Shown here one piece after another: positions 1 to 11,930 of a DNA stretch of 64,000 nt. Below the pieces are notes generated by a model. The model made no database searches and was not told where the DNA came from. It saw only the letters and a program-made list of their open reading frames with translations. This DNA is from Margaritifera margaritifera. Its lineage: Eukaryota; Mollusca; Bivalvia; Unionida; Margaritiferidae. The translations under genes and the position numbers were made by a program. Numbering within the stretch: position 1 is the stretch's first letter; each line of letters opens with the position of its first letter. Location: contig JAQPZY010001675.1 in the NCBI GenBank assembly GCA_029931535.1, forward strand, positions 2,694,001-2,758,000, given 5' to 3'.

Positions 1-3000
1 AGACCCGTATCTTCTATCACATAATGCACACCATGTAGACCCGTATCTTCTATCACATAATGCACACCATGTAGACCCGTATCTTCCATCACATAATGCA
101 CACCATGTAGACCCATATCTTCCATCACATAATGCACACCATGTAGACCCGTATCTTCCATCACATATTGCACACCATGTAGACCCATATCTTCCATCAC
201 ATAATGCACACCATGTAGACCCGTATCTTCTATCACATAATGCACACCATGTAGACCCGTATCTTCCATCACATAATGCACACCATGTAGACCCATATCT
301 TCCATCACATAATGCACACAATGTAGACCCATATCTTCCATCACATAATGCACTTACACACCATGTAGACCCGTATCTTCCATTACATAATGCACTTACA
401 CACCATGTAGACCCATATCTTCCATCACATAATGCACTTACACACCATGTAGACCCATATCTTCCATCACATATTGCACACCATGTAGACCCGTATCTTC
501 CATTACATAATGCACCTGCACACCATGTAGACCCGTATCTTCCATCACATAATGCACCTGCACACCATGTAGACCCATATCTTCCATCACATAATGCACA
601 CCATGTAGACCCGTATCTTCCATTACATAATGCACCTGCACACCATGTAGACCCGTATCTTCCATCACATAATGCACCTGCACACCATGTAGACCCATAT
701 CTTCCATCACATAATGCACACCATGTAGACCCGTATCTTCCATTACATAATGCACCTGCACACCATGTAGACCCGTATCTTCCATCACATAATGCACCTG
801 CACACCATGTAGACCCATATCTTCCATCACATAATGCACACCATGTAGACCCGTATCTTCCATCACATAATGCACACCATGTAGACCCATATCTTCCATC
901 ACATAACGTACACAATGTAGACCCGTATCTTCTATCACATAATGCACACCATGTAGACCCATATCTTCCATCACATAATGCACACCATGTAGACCCGTAT
1001 CTTCCATCACATAATGCACACCATGTAGACCCATATCTTCCATCACATAATGCACACAATGTAGACCCGTATCTTCTATCACATAATGCACACCATGTAG
1101 ACCCATATCTTCCATCACATAATGCACACCATGTAGACCCATATCTTCCATCACATAACGTACACAATGTAGACCCGTATCTTCTATCACATAATGCACA
1201 CCATGTAGACCCATATCTTCCATCACATAATGCACACCATGTAGACCCGTATCTTCCATCACATAATGCACACCATGTAGACCCATATCTTCCATCACAT
1301 AATGCACACAATGTAGACCCGTATCTTCTATCACATAATGCACACCATGTAGACCCATATCTTCCATCACATAATGCACACCATGTAGACCCATATCTTC
1401 CATTACATAACGTACACAATGTAGACCCGTATCTTCCATCACATAATGCACACCATGTAGACCCATATCTTCCATCACATAATGCACACCATGTAGACCC
1501 ATATCTTCCATCACATAATGCACACCATGTAGACCCGTATCTTCTATCACATAATGCACACCATGTAGACCCATATCTTCTATCACATAATGCACACCAT
1601 GTAGACCCATATCTTCTATCACATAATGCACACCATGTAGACCCATATCTTCCATCACATAATGCACACCATGTAGACCCATATCTTCTATCACATAATG
1701 CACACCATGTAGACCCATATCTTCTATCACATAATGCACACCATGTAGACCCGTATCTTCCATCACATAATGCACACCATGTAGACCCATATCTTCCATT
1801 ACATAATGCACTTACACACCATGTAGACCCGTATCTTCCATCACATAATGCACTTACACACCATGTAGACCCATACCTTCCATCACATAATGCACACCAT
1901 GTAGACCCATATCTTCTATCACATAATGCACACCATGTAGACCCGTATCTTCCATCACATAATGCACACCATGTAGACCCATATCTTCCATCACATAATG
2001 CACACCATGTAGACCCATATCTTCCATCACATAATGCACACCATGTAGACCCATATCTTCCATCACATAATGCACACCATGTAGACCCATATCTTCCATC
2101 ACATAATGCACACCATGTAGACCCATATCTTCCATCACATAATGCACACCATGTAGACCCATATCTTCCATCACATAATGCACACCATGTAGACCCATAT
2201 CTTCCATCACATAATGCACACCATGTAGACCCATATCTTCCATCACATAACGTACACAATGTAGACCCGTATCTTCCATCACATAATGCACACCATGTAG
2301 ACCCATATCTTCCATCACATAATGCACACCATGTAGACCCATATCTTCCATCACATAATGCACACCATGTAGACCCATATCTTCCATTACATAATGCACT
2401 TACACACCATGTAGACCCGTATCTTCCATCACATAATGCACACCATGTAGACCCGTATCTTCCATCACATAATGCACTTACACACCATGTAGACCCGTAT
2501 CTTCCATCACATAATGCACACCATGTAGACCCATATCTTCTATCACATAATGCACACCATGTAGACCCGTATCTTCCATCACATAATGCACTTACACACC
2601 ATGTAGACCCGTATCTTCCATTACATAATGCACCTGCACACCATGTAGACCCATATCTTCTATCACATAATGCACACCATGTAGACCCGTATCTTCCATC
2701 ACATAACGTACACAATGTAGACCCGTATCTTCCATCACATAATGCACTTACACACAATGTAGACCCATATCTTCCATCACATAACATACACAATGTAGAC
2801 CCGTATCTTCTATCACATAATGCACACCATGTAGACCCATATCTTCCATCACATAATGCACACCATGTAGACCCGTATCTTCCATTACATAATGCACCTG
2901 CACACCATGTAGACCCGTATCTTCCATCACATAATGCACCTGCACACCATGTAGACCCATATCTTCCATCACATAATGCACCTGCACACCATGTAGACCC

Positions 3001-4845
3001 GTATCTTCCATCACATAACGTACACAATGTAGACCCATATCTTCCATCACATAATGCACACCATGTATACCCATATCTTCTATCACATAATGCACACCAT
3101 GTAGACCCATATCTTCCATCACATAATGCACTTACACACAATGTAGACCCATATCTTCCATCACATAATGCACACCATGTATACCCATATCTTCCATCAC
3201 ATAATGCACTTACACACAATGTAGACCCATACCTTCCATCACATAACGTACACAATGTAGACCCGTATCTTCTATCACATAATGCACACCATGTAGACCC
3301 GTATCTTCCATCACATAATGCACACCATGTAGACCCATATCTTCCATCACATAATGCACACCATGTAGACCCGTATCTTCCATCACATAACGTACACAAT
3401 GTAGACCCGTATCTTCCATCACATAATGCACACCATGTAGACCCGTATCTTCCATCACATAACGTACACAATGTAGACCCGTATCTTCCATCACATAATG
3501 CACACCATGTAGACCCGTATCTTCCATCACATAATGCACACCATGTAGACCCATATCTTCCATCACATAATGCACACCATGTAGACCCATATCTTCCATC
3601 ACATAATGCACACCATGTATACCCATATCTTCCATCACATAATGCACTTACACACAATGTAGACCCATATCTTCCATCACATAACGTACACAATGTAGAC
3701 CCGTATCTTCCATCACATAACGTACACAATGTAGACCCGTATCTTCCATCACATAATGCACACCATGTGGACCCATATCTTCCATTACATAATGCACACC
3801 ATGTAGACCCGTATCTTCCATCACATAATGCACACCATGTAGACCCATATCTTCCATCACATAATGCACCTGCACACCATGTGGACCCATATCTTCCATC
3901 ACATAACGTACACAATGTAGACCCATATCTTCCATCACATAATGCACACCATGTAGACCCATATCTTCCATCACATAATGCACACCATGTAGACCCATAT
4001 CTTCCATCACATAATGCACACCATGTATACCCATATCTTCCATCACATAATGCACTTACACACAATGTAGACCCATATCTTCCATCACATAACGTACACA
4101 ATGTAGACCCGTATCTTCCATCACATAACGTACACAATGTAGACCCGTATCTTCCATCACATAATGCACACCATGTGGACCCATATCTTCCATTACATAA
4201 TGCACACCATGTAGACCCGTATCTTCCATCACATAATGCACACCATGTAGACCCATATCTTCCATCACATAATGCACCTGCACACCATGTGGACCCATAT
4301 CTTCCATCACATAACGTACACAATGTAGACCCGTATCTTCAATCACATAATGCACACCATGTAGACCCATATCTTCCATCACATAATGCACACCATGTAG
4401 ACCCATATCTTCCATCACATAATGCACACCATGTAGACCCGTATCTTCCATTACATAATGCACACCATGTGGACCCATATCTTCTATCACATAATGCACA
4501 CCATGTAGACCCGTATCTTCCATCACATAATGCACACCATGTAGACCCGTATCTTCCATCACATAATGCACACCATGTAGACCCGTATCTTCCATCACAT
4601 AATGCACACCATGTAGACCCATATCTTCCATCACATAATGTACCTGCACACCATGTAGACCGATATCTTCCATCACATAATGCACCTGCACACCATGTAG
4701 ACCCGTATCTTCCATCACATAATGTACACAATGTAGACCCATATCTTCCATCACATAATGTACCTACACACCAGGGTCTGTTTATTCTTCATACCCTGAT
4801 AGTGTCCACACCAGGGTCTGCCTATCTTCCATCACATAATGCACC
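1..4845. repeat. 36-bp minisatellite array with higher-order structure
   Basis: About 130 head-to-tail units of 36 bp (core CATGTAGACCCGTATCTTCC followed by ATCACATAATGCACAC), mixed with 42-bp units carrying an extra CTTACA or CCTGCA. Unit lengths are multiples of three, so the minus strand reads as a long 12-residue repeat (HYVMEDMGLHGV) and the plus strand as VDPYLPSHNAHH. The CTTACA variant gives a TAA stop on the minus strand where CCTGCA gives Gln, so the frame is not protected. Higher-order units are visible: a 120-bp block is repeated three times at 481-840 and a 414-bp block is repeated at about 3648-4061 and 4062-4475. It decays at 4755-4845 and is cut by the left window edge. Confidence 0.97.
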
Positions 4846-5215
4846 TGCACACAAGGGTCTGCACTGTTTATTCTTCATACCCTGCCAGTGTCCACTGACC
4901 ATGGATCACATTCATGACAAGTGTATCGACTCTCACCATGTGAGATAGAAGTCTTTTGATGTGAACTCGAGGAACTTTATAATGATGTCACACAGAATTT
5001 TAAGTTTTTTATATTTTTTATTATATGTACATTTTACAGAATTTTAACATCTTTACCATTTTATCTTTTATTTTGTAGTACTTCATGTTTATGTTTATTT
5101 GAAAGGGTTTATCTTCTTGAAGTTTTTATGCAATTCTCTATGTTTACATTTTTAGACCTGTTGCCTTTAATCGGCACCATATCGATATTGTTGTGCTGAC
5201 ATGCTGTTAAACCCT
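4846..5215. other. AT-rich non-coding stretch after the minisatellite
   Basis: The first part repeats a short motif also seen at 4773-4812 (AGGGTCTG, then TTATTCTTCATACCCTG, then AGTGTCCAC), so the array edge is a second small duplication. The rest is AT-rich and shows no gene, splice-paired exon or RNA. Confidence 0.6.
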
Positions 5216-5428
5216 AATACATCCATACATACATACATACATACATACCGGTACATACATACATACATACATACATACATACATACTGGTACATACATAC
5301 ATACATACATACATACATACATACATACATACATCCATCCATCCATGCATACATACATCCATACATACATCCATACATCCTTACTTACTTACTTACTTAC
5401 TTAACTTACTTACTTACTTACTTAGGGT
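5216..5428. repeat. Tetranucleotide microsatellite
   Basis: A long (ATAC)n run with CCGG/CTGG interruptions, then (CATC)n, then (TTAC)n up to 5428. The overlapping reading frames rich in Tyr/Met/His are by-products of the repeat. Confidence 0.97.
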
Positions 5429-5561
5429 TCCTGCATGAAGTTGCCAGAGTCCTTTAGTTATTATATTGTACATCAGTCTATCTGGCTCTCTATCCATCAA
5501 TCACCAAGTTGGTTTCTGCAAGATAACTTTACTGGGAATAATTGGATTTCAACCAGATTTG

Positions 5562-5745
5562 AGGGAGATGTGGTATCTCAGTTGGTAGAGCATTGCCTTA
5601 TAATCCAAGGGTCACAGGTTCGATACCCACGCAGGCCAACCTGGGTTGACTGCCTAAGTGTGTCCTTGGGAAAGGCACATAGCTCCCATTTCCTTGGCAT
5701 GGTATAGCAAATAATGTGTTACAAGTGCCATTAAAACGAACAAAA
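5562..5745 (+). mobile_element. tRNA-derived SINE
   Basis: The head resembles a tRNA: an A-box region TCTCAGTTGGTAGAGCA and a B box GGTTCGATACC at the expected distance. It is followed by a non-tRNA body containing TGTCCTTGGGAAAGGCAC and ATAGCTCCCATTTCC, and an A-rich tail. The same body tail occurs in the minus-strand SINE at 47514-47672, which supports one family with two copies. It lies in the intron region upstream of CLCN7 copy 1 exon A. It is not a functional tRNA: no acceptor stem closes. Confidence 0.8.
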
Positions 5746-6464
5746 GCAAAAACAAAAATCAACTGAATTCTGTATGCATATTTATGTAGACAAGACTTAG
5801 AACAAGTTCTGTATTCTGTGATATCATTTAGATGAGCTATGGTTCCAGATTGCTCATCTCTCTAACTTTGGCTTTGGCAACATAACTTTATTAAGAACTG
5901 TTGGATCTCCACCAAATTTGGTCTGTAGATTTATTGAAGTAAGACCTTTTATGAGTTTGACTTCTGGTATTCCATGTCATCATTTACAGGAGTTATGGTC
6001 CCATGACTGCCCATCTGTCTAATTTATATTTATATTGTTTGAATTTGTCATGGAAGTAGCTCTAGTTATAAATTGAACTTGTACATAAATAGAGGAAAAT
6101 AACTAGGTGTCTAACAATTAGGGTGGCAAACTTAGCACAAGAGATGGCATTACATAATGGTTTACATGTTATCTGGAACAAGATTTAGGTAGTGGTAAAT
6201 TGGATTTTTTAATAAAGAACATTTGACTGACAGCTGGTGGCAGGTAGGTGGAGTTTGTCAACTTCTCATATTTGAATATTTCTTGACCAAACTATATATA
6301 TGTAGTGATAGCAGGAAAGCACATAATATATGTTATGGATTTTGATATGTGGCCCTTATGTCACAGTCTCCCTAGACACCCTTACTCTCCCCCCCTTGTG
6401 CCATCTTTGAAGCTGTGAAGTGTAAAGTTATTATCCCCATGCTTTAGAATTAAGCATTATTATA
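5746..6464. other. Intron with a degenerate ~160-bp repeat
   Basis: No exon recognised. The phrase GAGCTATGGTTCCAGATTGC at about 5833 recurs as GAGTTATGGTCCCATGACTGC at about 5990, and the AACTTTA..GGATTTCAACC phrase at about 5525 recurs at 5885, indicating an old degenerate tandem repeat. Confidence 0.5.
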
Positions 6465-6725
6465 TTGTGATACCCTCCATCTGTCTGTCAGGAAGATTAT
6501 TGTAATACCCTTCATCTGCCCATCTGTCAGGGATATTATGATACCTGCAGTTTTTCCTTTCATCTGTGTATGGGGAGGGGGGATATTGTGATACCCTCCA
6601 TCTGTCCATTCATTTGTCTGTTGGGGGGATATTGTGGTACCTTCCATCTGTCCATTCATTTTTCTATGGGACGGGAGGGATATTGTGATACACTCCATCT
6701 GTCCATTCATTTGCCCTTCTGTCAG
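6465..6725. repeat. G-run minisatellite, ~50-60 bp units
   Basis: Four to five imperfect units of GATATTGTGATACCCTCCAT, then CTGTCCATTCATTTG and a variable G run. Frames across it on both strands are repeat artefacts. Confidence 0.85.
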
Positions 6726-6913
6726 TCTAAAAATGTTTTCGTAAGCAAAATATAAAATGTTCAACCTTGCTTAGATAGAAAAACTCAATGGCTACCAGCT
6801 AATACATTTTCAGTATCCTATAAATAGTGCCAAGAGGAGTGAGATAGTTAGTTTAATATTTCAGTGAGAAAGGAAGGAGTTATTTTTTTTCACCCATTTC
6901 TATATTGTTTCAG

Positions 6914-6985
6914 AATCCCAATGAACCAGGAAAGCTGTTAGGTTTGATTCTTAGATCTCAGCTGCTTGTTTTGCTAAAACACAAG
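6914..6985 (+). CDS. CLCN7: CLC-7-type chloride/proton exchanger, copy 1, exon A (internal)
   Basis: A 24-codon internal exon bounded by TTGTTTCAG and GT (donor GTTGGT, weak). It starts NPNEPGKL and reads GLILRSQLLVLLKHK, closely matching the loop after the first CBS domain in vertebrate ClC-7, a lysosomal/late-endosomal 2Cl-/H+ antiporter. Both junctions are phase 0 and it joins in frame to the exon at 9788. Upstream exons (membrane part and CBS1) are not in the window; the intron running back to position 1 is full of repeats. Family assignment comes from the five exons read together; this exon alone would fit CLC-6/7 generally. Confidence 0.88.
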
Positions 6986-7333
6986 GTTGGTCACCCTCTC
7001 TGCCTCTGTCTCTCCTTATAGACTCTCTCTCTCTCAAATACACACACACACACACATTGTTTCTTATATTTTCACACACATTTTTCAAATAAACTGAGCT
7101 TTGATTTATAGTTGTTATGTTGTACCCATCCAAACTATTAAGTTTGGTTCTTAGATCTCAACTACATGTTTTGTTCCAACACAAGGTTGGTCACCCTCTC
7201 TGCCTCTGTCTCCCCTTACAGACTCTCTCTCACACACACACACATTGTTTCTTATATTTTCACAAATGCTTATCAAATAAACTGAGCTTTGATTTATATT
7301 GTTATGTTGCACCCATCCAGACTTAAAGACAAA
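6932..7333 (+). repeat. 200-bp tandem duplication, two copies
   Basis: Two units share exon A sequence, GTTGGTCACCCTCTCTGCCT, a (TC)n/(CA)n tract, CATTGTTTCTTATATTTTCA and AAACTGAGCTTTGATTTATA. The second copy has a shorter CA tract. Confidence 0.92.
7135..7185 (+). pseudogene. Duplicated, degenerate copy of CLCN7 exon A
   Basis: The last 17 codons of exon A recur exactly 200 bp downstream, reading LLSLVLRSQLHVLFQHK with no stop, at about 82% nucleotide identity (9 differences in 51). The donor (AAG then GTTGGTCACC) is copied too. The first seven codons and the pyrimidine tract plus CAG acceptor are missing; only a poor TTAAG precedes it. It is part of a 200-bp tandem duplication (unit 1 about 6932-7134, unit 2 about 7135-7333) that includes the intron with its CA/CT microsatellite. 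Most likely a dead exon; alternative splicing cannot be excluded from sequence alone. Confidence 0.8.
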
Positions 7334-7345
7334 AGAGAGAAAACT

Positions 7346-7456
7346 GCAGAACAAATGTTCCAAGACTACAGAACAAATGTTCCAAGACAACAGAACAAAT
7401 GTTCCAAGACTACAGAACAAATGTTCCAAGACAACAGAACAAATGTTCCAAGACTG
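7346..7456. repeat. 22-bp tandem repeat, five copies
   Basis: Five copies of CAGAACAAATGTTCCAAGAC plus TA or AA, alternating the last two bases. Each contains the interrupted palindrome GAACA-AA-TGTTC. Confidence 0.95.
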
Positions 7457-8108
7457 AGCATTTTCTTTTGTTGCCAGTGCACCCTGATGACAACAGCTTG
7501 TGTCTTATCTGCATGTGCAGCATCTTGACAAAAGTGGTGCATCATTTAAACAATGTTTATGTAGTGTTATTTTGTAAAATATGCAATAAGACACCCACCG
7601 TAGTTGAACAGACATTTGTAGGTAAGTAGATAGGTCTAACACTGGTAAGGTCATCCGAAAGTCGATAAGTCATTTGCTAAGTATTTAAGTAAACCAATAT
7701 TGTATGAAGAAAACTGTTTACAAACATAAAGAAATGACACTGGATGAAAAGATCCATCATACTGCGCAGTAACAAGTATGGCAGGAGTACTTGAAATATT
7801 GCTAAAATCGTGGGAGTAGCTGAAATCTACTGTGTTGAGATTGTTTTTAAAAATTAAGTGCAACAGTTCTGCAGAAAATCTCAATAAAAGTGGCCAGCCA
7901 CAAAAGCTTGGTGTTCATGGAAATTGGGTCCTATTTCAGCTCATAGAAAGAAAAATGATGTAGAGTTTGGTGGATCTGATAAGTGAATTCAATCAGTCAG
8001 TCCTGATATCAGTATGCTCAAGAACTGTCCAGAGGCGTTTGCATTTTTAGAGATATTTTTAAGCGTGTTGTATGGAAGAAGGTCACTATCACCAATGTGA
8101 ACTGTATG
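7457..8108. other. Intron A-B, no recognised gene
   Basis: AT-rich intronic sequence between exon A and the next SINE. No exon-like, splice-flanked or homologous frame found. Confidence 0.5.
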
Positions 8109-8266
8109 GCACAGCAACACAAGTAGGTTATTTAGTGCCAAGGTAATTAGAGTGAAGTGCCTTGCCCAACAACACAACAAGATAGCTGACCTCGACTGAT
8201 CTGATGGTTGGATTCCAACAAGCACCCTTTCGTTAACGAGTATGGCACACTAACCACCGAGCCCGA
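8109..8266 (-). mobile_element. tRNA-derived SINE
   Basis: Read on the minus strand: GGCTCGGTGGTTAGTGTGCC (A-box region), then a GTTGGAATCCAACC segment near the B-box position, then TTGTTGGGCAAGGCACTTCA, a widespread SINE body motif. Degenerate; a different family from the copy at 5562. Confidence 0.72.
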
Positions 8267-8359
8267 ATGAGTCTGGAGAAAACAGTTTACCAACTACAAT
8301 TATCTGAACACTTTGTATATGTCAAATACAAGGGAAAATGTCTGTGTTGGTGTTGGGTT

Positions 8360-8785
8360 GCTTGACATAATATCAGCCTAAGATGGCCAGCATGGAGTGT
8401 CCTCAGGCAAGGCATTTTGCTCCAGTGTTTCATTGGTGAAAATTGATGGCAATTTTAACAGATTCTCGATAGTCATTTGTGGCCTGTTCTCACAGAACAC
8501 TTCTAAAATCCAAATTACTTGTTTCACACTGATGCAAACTTTTTGTCATGATGCTGTACATTCGAGGTTGCATGTCAGGCACACTAACCACTGCGCCACT
8601 GCAGCTCCAGTATATGATGAGTTTGAAATTGTGATTACAATCCATTATTATCATGGACCCCTGGTGGGTCTGATGTGTGACTACAAGGGTGTGGGTTTGA
8701 ATCGTGCCATTGGATCAGCCTGGGTCAGCATCCTTGGTGTGCACTTGCGTAAGGCACTTAACTCCAGCCTACTTTTCTTGCTGTG
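8360..8785. mobile_element. Fragments of further tRNA-derived SINEs
   Basis: Three pieces: a plus-strand body motif GTGTCCTCAGGCAAGGCA at about 8396; a minus-strand head TGGCGCAGTGGTTAGTGTGCC at about 8580-8605; and a plus-strand B-box-like GGGTTTGAATCGTGCC at about 8692 followed by the body motif TGCGTAAGGCACTTAACTCC at about 8745. These are broken copies inserted into or beside each other. Confidence 0.6.
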
Positions 8786-9787
8786 CCATAAAACACCAAA
8801 CCAAACCACTATTACCTTGGCAGTTACTTTCAAACCATTGGAATAAATGTACATGTATATTGTCATTCTTAGGCAAAACTGGCCTAGATAAGATGAAATT
8901 TCAAAATATTGATGCATTAGAAAAAAACAAACAATCTGAATCATTGTGCAAGATCTAATAACTTTATTTACTTGAATGTTTTTTAAAAAATTACCAATTA
9001 CATAATTATGTGTATTTCTCATTTTGTATCATGGATATTTCTATACTGTGGTGGTGATACATTTTATGATTGTAATAAAAAAAATATTATTCATTATATG
9101 TATTGTTACAGTTATAGTATTCATAGAGGGTAGATTTTGTTAAGACCAATTAGTGAAAACAAACGAGGAACAAACGTGACAAAGAATGATCCTGTTGAAG
9201 ATACAGTAAGATACTTTCCCCAATTCACCGATTAAAATTATGGTAAAGATGTACTTTTTTGCAAAACCACAAAAATTGATACCCATGAAAATAAATGGTA
9301 TGGTATATATTACCTTGTTGAGATCTTCTGAAGTCCCAAAGATTATGGTTGTAGAAATGACAGACCATTCAAAAAGGGTTGTTTTTCAACAAGATTCAGT
9401 TAGCTTGGTAATAATAATAATAATAATAATAATAAATTGAATTCACTGTATAGAATATATTTTACTGTGTTCAGATGAGCTCTCTTGAAAACCCCAAGAA
9501 TATTGTTGTTGTATTAATAATAATAATAATAATAATAATACATGTAATAATAATAATAATTCTTCTTCTTCTTCTTCTTATTATTATTATAATAAAGATG
9601 ATACCATAACTATTATCATTGTGTTGCTACATTTGTAATGACGATTTCATGATGTTGTTTAACTTTTCAAGTTCATATTCAAGTGAGAGATGGTAAAGAT
9701 TCTTCAACAGAGTTTAACAATTTCTTCTATATTTTATACTGTCTGAAATGCTGTTTTTGATGTTGATGTGGGGTTTTTTCATTCTAG
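8786..9787. other. Intron with TAA/TTC microsatellite
   Basis: Contains (TAA)n at 9411-9436, 9514-9540 and 9545-9561, followed by (TTC)n and (TTA)n to 9594. No other feature. Confidence 0.75.
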
Positions 9788-9874
9788 GAATTTGCACCCC
9801 AAGGAATGCATCAACCTTCAACTCTACGATTAAAAGATTTCAGAAAATATTACCTTCAATATTTGAAAACTGAT
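9788..9874 (+). CDS. CLCN7: CLC-7-type exchanger, copy 1, exon B
   Basis: A 29-codon exon between TTCATTCTAG and GTAAGTAT, phase 0 at both ends. It begins EFAPQGMHQPS and contains LRLKDFRKYY, corresponding to the LRLKDFR segment that links the two CBS domains in ClC-7. It joins exon A (ends LLKHK) and exon C (begins EIEISNAENEY) in frame. The matching exon of copy 2 would lie beyond the right window edge, after the minisatellite at 61966-64000. Confidence 0.9.
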
Positions 9875-11023
9875 GTAAGTATATTTTATTTTAGCCATAT
9901 AGATGTGTAACATTACCCAATCTTGGACAGGTTTCTTGCACTTTGAGGTGTCCAATTAAGCGTGTAATATGGAGATTGTGTATGAGACCATACAATGTCA
10001 GTAGAAAAAATACCATGTCAGCATGATGTGGTGTGATGAATATCATCAGTTTGTAATGAACTGGCCGAGCATTTCTTGGCCTTGCCTCCAGATGAGAATC
10101 AAATGAAAATAATGTGAAATGCGGATAGTTAAGGTCATCAGTAGGGAAAATTCATTACACGAAATGTTAGACACCCAGTACATTATGATATGAAAGTCAC
10201 ACATGTAAACATTCTTTATTGTTTTACATATCAACAGCATTAATGTCTTTATTATGTGATCTGTGTAGCATTTGTCTGATGTGCAATTAATCTGCCATAT
10301 ATAGTTGCTTTTCAGATAAATTTGCAATACAGCAACCACTTGGGCTATCATTCTTTCTTTTATATCATGTATATGTGAGGGCTACATATGCAATACTATT
10401 TTAAAAATACATGTCAGAACACTTCCACACGATCTACTTTTCAATCAAACTGATTTCATAAACTATACTACACATAGCCTAAAACAAGGTGTACCAATGT
10501 TTACATGTAGCTCAAAATATTCTGCCTTTCATGCTTACAGCACAAGTCTGCTTACTTGTATACCACTGATAATGCCAGCTCGTTATCCAATATTTAACCA
10601 ACCTACAGCCATGATCACGCTGGCTAGCCATGATGGTGCAATGTGTGGAAAGGAATACTGCATTCTGATTGGTTAACCAAAATGACACACATTTGCAGTC
10701 TTTTTATTGTGATTTTTTGAACTGAAGTGCAGATTTTAGTGTACATATACTAAATATATGTGAGTGAAATTTGTGTTTCTTATTGATGGACAAGGTAGTA
10801 GTATTTTGTAATCAAATTTTCGAAAATGTCTAGGAAAGAAGTAAAGAGGCAGGCATATTCTCTGATCTGACAATCGATAGCGTTGTCAGAGACTGTAATT
10901 TCAAGTACTGGAAGCTGAGTTGAGTCTGCCACGTTAAGTACTTTAGTCCTAAATTTGTCAGCCATTGCAGCCGTTCCGCTAAGAGAGGTTTTACTGTATT
11001 TTGTAAGTCATTTGATTTTGACA
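9875..11023 (+). other. Intron B-C, first part; start of inverted-repeat arm
   Basis: No exon seen. From about 10550 the sequence begins to match the reverse complement of the region ending near 61860, for example the TTTAGTGTACATATACTAAA segment at about 10734 against 61640-61660. This is the outer edge of the large inverted repeat as far as I can follow it. Confidence 0.6.
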
Positions 11024-11093
11024 CTGTTACAGGGTTTGAGTTTGACACTGATACAGGGTTTGATTTTGACACTGTTGCAAGGTTCGATTTTAA
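11024..11093. repeat. 27-bp tandem repeat interrupted by a transposon
   Basis: Three copies of GACACTGTTACAGGGTTTGA plus a T-rich end. The array resumes at 11702 (CACTGTTACAGGGTTTGATT) directly after a TTAA, which frames the insertion 11094-11697. Confidence 0.8.
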
Positions 11094-11697
11094 CCCATTT
11101 CAGACGGGATATGATTCCAGTCATACGTTACCTTTTCAGATGGGATACGATTCCAGTTGTATGTTTACTACATACCATCTACCACTTCGCAGAAGTGTGT
11201 ATTTAACCTTGTAATACGTCATTATTTTATGTGTACTCTTTGAAAAGAAGGAAATAAAAGTAGTAGATACACAAATGCAGCGACAGAACAAGTGTAAACA
11301 AATGCCCAAAACTGGTAAAATTCTATTTAAAAATTGAGTTTTAGTGTGTAGAGATCAAACTGGCAGTCAGTACTGAAGAGGCAAGTGATGGCAGTAATGT
11401 ACTTGTGGATTTAGTTGAAAATATAGACAATTTAGTGTGGAAAATTTACATTTTAGGCAGTGGGAACATGTGACTGGAATCGTATCCTCTTGGAAAAGGT
11501 AAAAGTATGACTAGAATCATATTTCATCGGAAAAGGGTTAAAATGGTATATACCTTTGAAAAATTATTTGAAAAACTTTATCTGTAAAGACAGATTGACC
11601 AACGCCACTGCATTCTCTCATGCTGATACACAACTGAGTGAACAAATTTTCAGTTCTACACAACTGCCTGTCTGATTGGGCTTCAGTATGAAAAGGG
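11094..11697. mobile_element. piggyBac-type MITE (TTAA-flanked)
   Basis: Left end TTAA then CCCATTTCAGACGGGATATG. An inverted copy, CCCTTTTCCGATGAAATATG, ends at 11537 followed by TTAA. About 75 bp of these ends are complementary, including ATTC(C/T)AGTCATAC and GGATACGATTCCAGT. A second GGG-TTAA end at 11695-11701 is followed by the continuation of the 27-bp array, so either the element is 11094-11697 with an internal end or two related insertions are nested. No transposase frame. Confidence 0.7.
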
Positions 11698-11701
11698 TTA
11701 A

Positions 11702-11930
11702 CACTGTTACAGGGTTTGATTTTTAGGCTTGACAATCAGGTTCACCTGCCCATAAGGCCAAGTGAGCTTATCATATCGTCCTTTGTCTGCCCAGCATCAT
11801 CAATTCACAATTGTTACTTACAACTTCTTCTAAAAAGAATTGCTTGACCAGTTTATACATTTTACGGGGAGCATTCTGGAATCTATGCCTTTTAACTATG
11901 TTCAGTAACTGACAATCTGTTATCCAAGAT
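11702..11930. other. Intronic spacer
   Basis: Last copy of the 27-bp repeat, then ordinary AT-rich intron up to the 140-bp array. Confidence 0.5.

Noticed and set aside
438..4754. Long minus-strand frames with 12-residue repeats (HYVMEDMGLHGV)
   Set aside because: They are frames of a 36/42-bp minisatellite. Single-base variants create stops freely, there is no start context, splice site or non-repeat domain, and the opposite strand is open as well.
5576..5640. Functional tRNA gene
   Set aside because: A and B boxes are present but the acceptor and anticodon stems do not close, and a SINE body follows.
7346..7456. Array of steroid-receptor-like response elements (GAACA..TGTTC)
   Set aside because: The spacer is two bases rather than three and the motif is a by-product of one repeated unit.
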